Below, piece by piece: positions 1-5,061 of a DNA stretch of 5,061 bases. The notes below the pieces were generated by a model. That model saw only the letters and a list, made by a program, of their open reading frames with translations. It was not told the origin of the DNA and did no database searches. The stretch is from an uncultured Pseudomonadota bacterium. GTDB lineage: Bacteria; Desulfobacterota_B; Binatia; UBA9968. The stretch's first letter is position 1, and each line of letters begins with the position of its first letter. The stretch is taken from the NCBI GenBank assembly GCA_946478635.1, contig CAMLCX010000388.1:1-5061 (forward strand), read 5' to 3'. The translations under genes and the position numbers were made by a program.

Positions 1-33
1 GGTCACACCTCGATCAACAGAGTGTCGTCAGCT
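1..33 (+). repeat. Right-hand end of a dispersed repeat, cut by the window edge
   Basis: Positions 1-31 align without gaps to 4127-4157 with 27 of 31 bases identical, and all four differences (positions 3, 5, 11, 29) are C/T or A/G transitions. Similarity fades at about 33, just where the other copy meets a start codon. Positions 1-15 are also the reverse complement of 3968-3982 at 12 of 15 bases, including the seven-base block CTCGATC, so this fragment corresponds to the outer right arm of the inverted repeat described at 3968-4157. The rest of this copy should lie to the left of the window. Both copies point the same way. The match is seen directly; calling it a mobile or dispersed element is inference. 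Confidence 0.7.
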
Positions 34-185
34 TTCCTCGTAGCATGAATAATCCGGGGCTCATTATCACCGATGGTCTCACCTCAGTTTTTTGAGCGCG
101 ATGGAATCTCCACCTTCGCCGGACCGACGGGAGTGCGGATTCCTGCTCGACTGAAACGGGAAATTTGTGCTAACCATTGGTCGAG
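34..185. other. Non-coding leader of the two-lipoprotein operon
   Basis: This stretch has stops in all three forward frames and no gene-like reading frame. GGTCTCACCTC at 75-85 repeats the first 11 bases of the window with one mismatch. CTCA (83-86) and TGAG (92-95) can form a weak 4-bp hairpin around a T run, too weak to call a terminator. I see no good sigma-70 -35/-10 pair. The GGGAA at 158-162 is the only purine-rich block before the first gene and sits 14 bases before TTG 177 and 23 before ATG 186, so it is a poor ribosome binding site for either start. The operon promoter may lie here, but I cannot place it. Confidence 0.5.
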
Positions 186-2807
186 ATGCTTGTTGCTCTT
201 TCCCACACGTTACTTTCGACTCTCATTGTCCTTACGGCATTAAACTTTTCAGGATGCAGTTCGCAGGGCGGTGGAGTTGTGGTTCAACCGCCGGTGTTCT
301 CGACGCTTCGCTCCGAAGGCTTCACGAATTTTGAAACCGAACCGGTGCGGCCTTTGGCACTTTCTTCCGATGGTCGTTATCTCTACGCTCTCAACACGGC
401 CGACGATCGTTTGGAAATTTTCGATACTCAAGGTGGACAACTGCATTCCGTCGGCGAAACCGGCGTGGGACTGCGGCCGGTGGCGATTGCTTTGCGCGGC
501 AATCAAGCCTGGATCGTCAATCACCTCTCCGATTCGGTCAGCGTGGTCGATATCAGTGATCCGACGCGGCCGCGGTTGGAGCATACGCTGCAAGTGGGTG
601 ACGAGCCGCGCGGGATCGTCATAGCGGGTCCAGGACAAAATCGAGTTTTTGTCGCCGCCGCGTATCGGGGCGATACTCTCACGCCTGGAATCGGGCGAGC
701 TCGAGTGTGGGTTTTCGATGCGACGCTGCCAAAGGCGCCGCCGAAGATTTTGACGCTGTTCGGCAGCAAGCCGAGGGCTCTGGCGGCATCTGCCGATGGT
801 CGCCAGGTTTATGCCGCCATTTATCTTTCCGGCAATGGAACCACGACGGTGTCCGGAGAAGATGCGGTTCGCCTGGGCCGGGCCGAACAAGTCTATCTCG
901 ATAAAATTCCGTACGGCGCGGTTCCCAAGCAGGGACCGATTGTACGCCGCGTCCAAGGCCGTTGGCAGGATGATCTGAACCGCGATTGGAGCGCCGCCAT
1001 TCCTTTTGACTTGCCGGATTACGATGTCTTTGTGATCGACGCAGCCGCGGAAAGGCCGAGAGTGCTGGAGTCGATCAGCAGCGTGGGGACGGTTCTTTTC
1101 AATATCGCGGTGCAACCCGGCAGCGGCGAAGTCTGGGTGTCGAACACCGAAGCGTTTAACTTCGTGCCCTATGAGCCGCGCCTGCAGGGAAAATTTGCGC
1201 AAAGTCGCATCACCCGAATATTTCCCGTGCGAGACGGCAAGCACAATGTCCGCGCGATCGATTTGAATCCGCACGTCGATCGCAACCGTGCGACCATCTC
1301 ACCAGCCGAACAAGCCCTCAGTTTGGCTCAGCCGGTGGACTTTGTATTTCAAAAGGACGGCAGCGCCGCCTACGTTGCTGCCTTCGGCTCGCAAAAAATC
1401 GGCGTGCTCGATCGCGACGGGCGGGTGATGGATCGAATTGCCGTGGGTTTTGGCCCGGGCGGCTTGGCCCTCGACTCGCGTCGACAGCGGCTCTATGTTT
1501 TGAACCATCTCGACGCAACGATCTCGGTTGTCGATTTGCGCGCGCGGCAAGTAGCCGCCACCGTACCTTTGCGCCATAACCCGACGCCGATACGTGTGAA
1601 GGAAGGACGGCGGTTCTTTTATGATGCGACGGCCACGTCGCGCCACGGTGATCTTTCCTGCGCCACTTGCCATGTGTTCGCCGATACCGATGGGTTGGCT
1701 TGGGATCTGGGCGCCCCGGCGGGGCCGCGCATCGACTATCCCGTAAAAATCAAAAACACCGGGCTGTTGGAGCCGCGGCAGTCTTTGCACCCGCTTAAGG
1801 GGCCGATGGCCACGCAAAGTCTCCGCGGCTTGGCGGGCACGGCGCCTTTTCATTGGCGTGGCGACCGCTTCGGTCTTCCGCACGCGCCGGGCGATGACGT
1901 GGCGAGCTTCAAAGATTTCAACCCCGCTTTCATCGATTTGCTTGGACGCTCCGAAGAGCTATCCCCCACGGCGATGGAGGCTTTCGCGCATTTCGTGTTG
2001 ACGATCCGCTACCCGCCCAATCCCAACCAAAGGCTCGATCGGCAGATGGAGGCTGAGGAGCGCGCCGGTTTTGAGTTTTTTACCGGCCCATTTTTGTCTG
2101 CGTCCGGCGTGGAAAACTGCGTCGGCTGCCATAGCCTACCGGCGGGAACAAATCGGTTGGTCAACTTTGAACATACGCGGGTTGGCCGCGATATGAAGAG
2201 CGCGCACTTGCGCAACGTGTACGACAAGATCGGTCGGTTCAATGCAGCGGGGCCGCAAGTCTCGGGATTTGGCCTCATCCACGACGGGACATTCGATACC
2301 GTGTTGAATTTTTTGCGCATGGAGGGATTCGTTTTCCCCGGCAAGAACGAACAAGAGAAGGATGTGATCCGCCGCCAATTGCACCACTATATCATGGCCT
2401 TCGATACGGGCATGGCGCCTGCGGTCGGGCGCCAGGTGACGATTGTGCCTAAAGCACAGGCGGATGATCTCAGATTGCTCGATATTTTGACGGAGCGATC
2501 CAGTGCCGGCGACTGTGATCTGACTGCGCGCGGTTGGGATGGTCCGTTGCAGCGAGGGTGGTTGTACCGCGACGGTGTCTATCACGGCGATCGGCGCGAC
2601 CAATCACCGCTCGATCTAGAAGCTCTGCTCGGCCATTACCGGCAGAGCGGCGAGCCGATAACTTTTACCTGTGTGCCGCCGGGCGACGGCCGGCGCAGTG
2701 CGCTGGATCGAGACCTGGACGGTTATTTAGACGGCGAGGAATTATTGGCCGGAAGCGACCCCGCCGATCCGATCAGCATTCCGGCGCTTGCGCAATTTCC
2801 GCGATGA
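186..2807 (+). CDS. Lipoprotein: YVTN beta-propeller fused to a two-haem MauG/cytochrome c peroxidase-like domain
   Basis: Predicted exported protein of 873 residues, numbered from ATG 186. TTG 177 is a possible alternative start; the frame is closed by TAA at 171. A hydrophobic segment ends in the lipobox-like F21-S-G-C24, so the protein is probably lipid-anchored, although no Lys or Arg precedes the hydrophobic core. Residues about 50-460 contain beta-propeller blades of YVTN type, clearest at 55-160 and 382-460, with a family-typical insertion at about 222-278. The two-haem part follows: CATCH at 492-496 with LRG 546-548 and FHWRGD 555-560, then CVGCH at 645-649 with LRN 675-677 and HDG 699-701. 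This CXXCH...LR(G/N)...H pattern, present twice, is that of the di-haem cytochrome c peroxidase/MauG group. The C-terminus has an EF-hand-like loop at 841-852. Outside Cys24 and the haem motifs only C777 and C829 remain, a possible disulfide. The fold is well supported. Peroxidase, oxidase or plain electron-transfer activity cannot be decided. The protein should act in the periplasm or at the cell surface and need haem attachment there. It overlaps the next gene by 4 bases. Confidence 0.9.
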   Translation: MLVALSHTLLSTLIVLTALNFSGCSSQGGGVVVQPPVFSTLRSEGFTNFETEPVRPLALSSDGRYLYALNTADDRLEIFDTQGGQLHSVGETGVGLRPVAIALRGNQAWIVNHLSDSVSVVDISDPTRPRLEHTLQVGDEPRGIVIAGPGQNRVFVAAAYRGDTLTPGIGRARVWVFDATLPKAPPKILTLFGSKPRALAASADGRQVYAAIYLSGNGTTTVSGEDAVRLGRAEQVYLDKIPYGAVPKQGPIVRRVQGRWQDDLNRDWSAAIPFDLPDYDVFVIDAAAERPRVLESISSVGTVLFNIAVQPGSGEVWVSNTEAFNFVPYEPRLQGKFAQSRITRIFPVRDGKHNVRAIDLNPHVDRNRATISPAEQALSLAQPVDFVFQKDGSAAYVAAFGSQKIGVLDRDGRVMDRIAVGFGPGGLALDSRRQRLYVLNHLDATISVVDLRARQVAATVPLRHNPTPIRVKEGRRFFYDATATSRHGDLSCATCHVFADTDGLAWDLGAPAGPRIDYPVKIKNTGLLEPRQSLHPLKGPMATQSLRGLAGTAPFHWRGDRFGLPHAPGDDVASFKDFNPAFIDLLGRSEELSPTAMEAFAHFVLTIRYPPNPNQRLDRQMEAEERAGFEFFTGPFLSASGVENCVGCHSLPAGTNRLVNFEHTRVGRDMKSAHLRNVYDKIGRFNAAGPQVSGFGLIHDGTFDTVLNFLRMEGFVFPGKNEQEKDVIRRQLHHYIMAFDTGMAPAVGRQVTIVPKAQADDLRLLDILTERSSAGDCDLTARGWDGPLQRGWLYRDGVYHGDRRDQSPLDLEALLGHYRQSGEPITFTCVPPGDGRRSALDRDLDGYLDGEELLAGSDPADPISIPALAQFPR
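2706..2741 (+). other. EF-hand-like calcium-binding loop at the end of the two-haem lipoprotein
   Basis: Codons for residues 841-852 read D-R-D-L-D-G-Y-L-D-G-E-E. This matches a 12-residue EF-hand or dockerin-type loop: Asp at loop positions 1, 3, 5 and 9, Gly at 6, a hydrophobic residue at 8 and Glu at 12. It is followed by a G-S-D-P-A-D-P segment like those after calcium-binding repeats in secreted proteins. Two-haem peroxidases of the MauG group are known to use a calcium ion between their haem domains; whether this terminal loop replaces or adds to that site is unknown. Confidence 0.7.
2804..2807 (+). promoter_or_regulatory. ATGA stop/start overlap coupling the two lipoprotein genes
   Basis: The TGA of the two-haem gene (2805-2807) shares bases with the ATG of the hydrolase gene (2804-2806). 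The bases just upstream (GCAATTTCCGCG) contain no recognisable Shine-Dalgarno sequence, so the second gene is probably translated by ribosomes that finish the first one. This overlap, with the signal peptide that starts exactly here, fixes the start choice for the hydrolase. Confidence 0.75.
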
Positions 2808-3922
2808 ATCTTAACGCCGTCACATTCACTGCGGCGCTGGTCGTGTTATCGGCCTTGGCCGCGTGCGCCGGACTGCCTGTTCATGGCCGTGTCGGTGGGC
2901 AGACGATTGATAGCCGCGTCGACTCGGAAGCGGCACGTTATTATCTTACCAACTACCTTGCCGGCAAGCGCAGTGATGCGGTGCTCGATCAGCGCATCGA
3001 TCGCATTTATCGAAACGGCTATAACGGTCTACCGGATCGCGGGCAGCTCAAACAATTGAGCGACGAATTTTCGGTGGATTTTGCGGCGCTGTATTTCGCC
3101 GACCAAATTTCGCGCATCCCCGACAATCGCGATTTTCGCGTGGCCTATAGTCAGGCGTACGAGAAATCGCGCAAGGATTTAGCTGAAGGCCGCATCCATT
3201 TACCCGCATCGGCCGAGAAGTACGAAGTGGTGTTTGTCCCCGGTTATCTTTATAAGCGCCATACAATCACCGGCGCGGATCTTGCCGCTGCGCGCGCTGC
3301 ATTAAAGTTCGCCGGTTTCGCGCAGTATTTTGTCGAAACGATCGAGGACGGGGCGATCGAAGCGAATGCAGAGATCGTGGCCGCCGCGATTCAGTCGCGC
3401 TCCCGGACCGGTCGCCGCTTGATTCTGGTGAGCGTGAGCAAGTCCGGAGCAGAGGTTGCGCACGCACTCACCCGCATGGGACCCGATGAAACGCGGGGAG
3501 TCGCCGCTTGGGTGAATATCTCCGGGACGCTGCAAGGCAGCCCACTGGCGGATCAGCGGCTAGCCCAATTGGAAGATCTGATTGGTAAAGTCGACGTGGC
3601 CGGTGTGGAAAGCTTGAGCACGTCGCGCAGCCGCCAACGCTTTAACAACGTCCGGATCCCGCGGCATTTGCTCGTGGTCAATTATATCGGCATTCCGCTA
3701 ACCGGAAGCATCTCGATGTTGGCGCGCAGTGGCTACGCGGATTTGCGCGCGCACGGACCCAATGATGGGCTTTCCTTGTTGTCGGACTTGATTGTTCCGG
3801 ACGGCTTGACTTTGGCTGAGATCGGCCGAGATCATTTTTTGCTCGACGATCAGGTGGATGCAGTAACCGTTGCCTTGGCCCTGACGGTTATTCATTACGT
3901 CGAGCACGGGAGGGCCGCCTGA
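2804..3922 (+). CDS. Lipoprotein with alpha/beta-hydrolase fold, lipase/esterase-like
   Basis: Predicted 372-residue exported lipoprotein. The N-terminus is a hydrophobic signal peptide ending in the good lipobox L18-A-A-C21; as in its neighbour, no Lys or Arg lies before the core. Residues about 35-135 are polar, probably helical, and rich in charged residues. The hydrolase part starts with a beta strand and V-P-G-Y (145-148), a likely oxyanion-loop position. The nucleophile elbow is S-V-S-K-S-G (210-215), equivalent to G-H-S-K-G-G in many lipases, with Ser212 as proposed nucleophile. N-I-S-G-T-L-Q-G-S-P follows the next strand. Asp321 in P-N-D-G and His344 in R-D-H-F complete a likely triad in the right order. 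The elbow lacks both glycines of the usual G-X-S-X-G, so activity is probable but not proven. The frame stays open upstream to an ATG at 2534, but that lies inside the first gene and would bury the signal peptide. The substrate is unknown; lipids or esters in the envelope or medium are the natural guess. Confidence 0.85.
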   Translation: MNLNAVTFTAALVVLSALAACAGLPVHGRVGGQTIDSRVDSEAARYYLTNYLAGKRSDAVLDQRIDRIYRNGYNGLPDRGQLKQLSDEFSVDFAALYFADQISRIPDNRDFRVAYSQAYEKSRKDLAEGRIHLPASAEKYEVVFVPGYLYKRHTITGADLAAARAALKFAGFAQYFVETIEDGAIEANAEIVAAAIQSRSRTGRRLILVSVSKSGAEVAHALTRMGPDETRGVAAWVNISGTLQGSPLADQRLAQLEDLIGKVDVAGVESLSTSRSRQRFNNVRIPRHLLVVNYIGIPLTGSISMLARSGYADLRAHGPNDGLSLLSDLIVPDGLTLAEIGRDHFLLDDQVDAVTVALALTVIHYVEHGRAA

Positions 3923-3967
3923 TGGAAGCTCCTCAAAGCTAGGCCTGATTACGGGCGGTAATGCTGC

Positions 3968-4157
3968 GATCGAGCTGCAACCCTTACGGAACGAAGGCAA
4001 AGCAGTTGTGCCTTGAAAATGCGAGCGGGGCGAGTTGCCCATGAGGTCGGCAGCGAAAAGGTTGAACATCGTGCCGGGCGGTGAGACTTAAGTGAAACAT
4101 TCGCGCCGTTGCCTTCGTTCCTCCAGGGCCGCACCTTGATCAACAGAGTGTCGTTAG
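3968..4157 (+). repeat. Dispersed element with 33-bp imperfect terminal inverted repeats and internal hairpins (MITE-like or structured RNA)
   Basis: The left arm 3968-4000 is the reverse complement of 4109-4141 at 26 of 33 positions with no gaps. The inner 13 bases (3988-4000 and 4109-4121) match perfectly, followed outward by a CCCT/AGGG block and a GATC-G-AG/CT-T-GATC block. Between the arms lie GGGC-gagtt-GCCC (4028-4040), GGCA-g-CGA...TCGTGCC (4049-4075) and the palindrome ACTTAAGT (4086-4093). A small hairpin ATTAC-gggcg-GTAAT sits just outside at 3948-3962. The right end, including 16 bases beyond the arm, recurs at window positions 1-31. I found no target-site duplication, no transposase frame and no T-run terminator. 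A small non-autonomous mobile element or a multi-branched RNA closed by a long stem both fit. It fills most of the 237-base gap after the hydrolase gene and ends about two bases before the next start codon; the remainder, 3923-3967, shows nothing else. Confidence 0.7.
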
Positions 4158-4159
4158 TT

Positions 4160-5061
4160 ATGAACGAAATCCGCATTATTGACACGACGCTGCGCGACGG
4201 CCAGCTGAGCCTGTGGGCGCTCGGGATGAAAACCGGAGCGATGCTGGCCATCGCCGAACAGATGGATCGATGCGGTTTCGAATCCATGGAGTTTTTCGGC
4301 TTCGCCGGTTACATCAAAATGGTCCGCGAGCACAAGGAAAATCCGTGGGACTGGATGGCGATGGGCGCGAAGAAATTCCGCCGCACCCGGCTGCGTTATC
4401 ACGGTGGGCTGGCCACGGGATTCGAGAAAATACCGCGCTCGGTGCGCTTGCTGATGATCGAGCGCGTGATCGCGCACGGCATCACGCTCACGCGCTCTTC
4501 GGATCCGTGGAACGACTATGAAGCCGCGGCGGTCGAGATCGACACGCTCAAAAAATTGGGCATGGATGTCGTCATCAACATCATTTATTCAGTCTCACCG
4601 CGCCACACCGACGAGTACTATGCCGAGAGGGCGCGCCAAGCCGCGGCGATCAAGCCGTATCGCATTTGCTTCAAGGACGTGGGCGGATTGCTGACGCCCG
4701 ATCGAGCACGCGCCTTGATTTCACTGATTCAGAAAAATGTCGGACACGTTCCGCTCGAGTTTCACGCGCACTGCAACAACGGGTTGGCGCCGTTTAATTA
4801 TCTCGAAGCGATCAAGCTCGGCCTTAGGACGCTGCACACCGCGATTCCGCCCCTCGCCAATGGTTCCTCACAGCCGTCGATATTTAATATTGCGTCCAAT
4901 GCCAGCGCGCTCGGATTTAAGCCGCTCGTCGATCTTGAAGCAATCAAGCCGGTTGAAAATCACTTTACCTATATTGCCAAACGAGAGGGCCATCCCCTCG
5001 GCGCGCCGCGCGAGTACGACCACGGGCAGTATTTGCATCAAGTGCCCGGCGGCATGATCTC
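4160..5061 (+). CDS. Carboxyltransferase of the pyruvate/oxaloacetate carboxylase (DRE-TIM) type, 3' end missing
   Basis: The first 300 codons are present and the frame is open to the window edge. The product is a cytoplasmic TIM-barrel enzyme like the carboxyltransferase part of pyruvate carboxylase or the OadA subunit, which moves CO2 between biotin and an acyl acceptor. D8-T-T-L-R-D13 is the classic first-strand motif. K172 in C-F-K-D-V-G-G-L-L is at the position of the carboxylated metal-binding lysine. H202-A-H204 is the metal-binding HXH pair 30 residues later. G-S-S-Q-P-S (235-240) and Y-L-H-Q-V-P-G-G near the edge match later family blocks. Family members usually run to about 450-600 residues, sometimes with a biotin domain beyond the part seen here. 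Where pyruvate carboxylases have D-A-H-Q-S-L this protein has D-G-Q-L-S-L, and Thr of the T-S-Q-P-S block is Ser236, so the acceptor may not be pyruvate. ATG 4160 is chosen because it places D-T-T-L-R-D at the usual distance from the N-terminus. GTG 4148 and TTG 4136 are in frame but lie inside the repeat. The ribosome binding site is weak (AGAG at 4145-4148). Confidence 0.88.
   Translation, partial: MNEIRIIDTTLRDGQLSLWALGMKTGAMLAIAEQMDRCGFESMEFFGFAGYIKMVREHKENPWDWMAMGAKKFRRTRLRYHGGLATGFEKIPRSVRLLMIERVIAHGITLTRSSDPWNDYEAAAVEIDTLKKLGMDVVINIIYSVSPRHTDEYYAERARQAAAIKPYRICFKDVGGLLTPDRARALISLIQKNVGHVPLEFHAHCNNGLAPFNYLEAIKLGLRTLHTAIPPLANGSSQPSIFNIASNASALGFKPLVDLEAIKPVENHFTYIAKREGHPLGAPREYDHGQYLHQVPGGMI

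Noticed and set aside
83..95. CTCA-T run-TGAG as a terminator of an upstream gene
   Set aside because: The stem is only 4 bp and the T run is in the loop, not after the stem.
45..154. Two tiny open frames (ATG 45-95 and ATG 101-154) as leader peptides
   Set aside because: They are 16 and 17 codons long, with no regulatory codon run, no clear ribosome binding site and no linked terminator.
249..1274. Long minus-strand open frame (341 codons) opposite the propeller region
   Set aside because: It lies entirely opposite a well-supported gene, its product is rich in Arg, His and Ile without any domain pattern, and such frames are common opposite GC-rich genes.
1299..1883. Minus-strand open frame (194 codons) opposite the first haem region
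   Set aside because: It is antisense to the CATCH and FHWRGD motifs of the real gene and has no recognisable motif of its own.
2534..2803. Upstream extension of the hydrolase gene to ATG 2534
   Set aside because: It would overlap the first gene by 270 bases and place the lipoprotein signal peptide in mid-protein; ATG 2804 gives a proper signal and a 4-base overlap.
4136..4164. TTGATC, 17 bases, TATGAA as a sigma-70 promoter
   Set aside because: The supposed -10 box overlaps the start codon, the -35 is poor, and the second repeat copy (TCGATC...CTTTCC) does not keep it.
3949..4287. Minus-strand open frame across the repeat element and the carboxyltransferase start
   Set aside because: It runs through inverted repeats and opposite the conserved D-T-T-L-R-D region, with no domain pattern; I treat it as chance.
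4737..5057. Plus-strand open frame (106 codons) overlapping the right-hand gene in another frame
   Set aside because: The overlapping frame from 4160 carries the HXH and S-Q-P-S motifs of a known enzyme family; the other frame is Ser/Arg-rich without motifs.

Overview
The window is a stretch of moderately GC-rich bacterial DNA with three genes on the + strand, plus two copies of what looks like one dispersed repeat. The gene content points to an uncultured Gram-negative bacterium of the broad deltaproteobacterial/Desulfobacterota/Binatota/Tectomicrobia kind. It has two exported lipoproteins, a covalently bound two-haem protein that needs cytochrome c maturation, and a biotin-type carboxyltransferase. 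This placement is inference from family resemblance, not from a marker gene.

Layout. Positions 1-33 hold the end of a repeat cut by the window edge. Positions 34-185 are non-coding, with no convincing promoter. Positions 186-2807 encode an 873-residue lipoprotein that joins an N-terminal YVTN-type beta-propeller to a MauG/cytochrome c peroxidase-like module with two CXXCH haem sites and a C-terminal EF-hand-like calcium loop. Its stop codon overlaps the start of the next gene (ATGA, 2804-2807). That gene (2804-3922) encodes a second lipoprotein with an alpha/beta-hydrolase fold and a proposed Ser-Asp-His triad. Positions 3923-4159 are non-coding and contain an imperfect 33-bp inverted repeat (3968-4000 against 4109-4141) enclosing several small hairpins. 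From 4160 to the right edge runs the first 300 codons of a DRE-TIM/biotin-dependent carboxyltransferase, cut by the window end.

How they work together. The two lipoproteins are translationally coupled and probably act together in the cell envelope, one as an electron-transfer or peroxidase-type protein and the other as a lipase/esterase-like enzyme; their substrates cannot be read from the sequence. The carboxyltransferase is cytoplasmic, separated by the repeat element, and probably a separate transcription unit.

The least expected signal is the element at 3968-4157. Its right end reappears at the left edge of the window with 27 of 31 bases identical (all four differences are transitions), and it runs almost to the start codon of the carboxyltransferase. 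It looks like a small mobile element of MITE type or a dispersed structured RNA.
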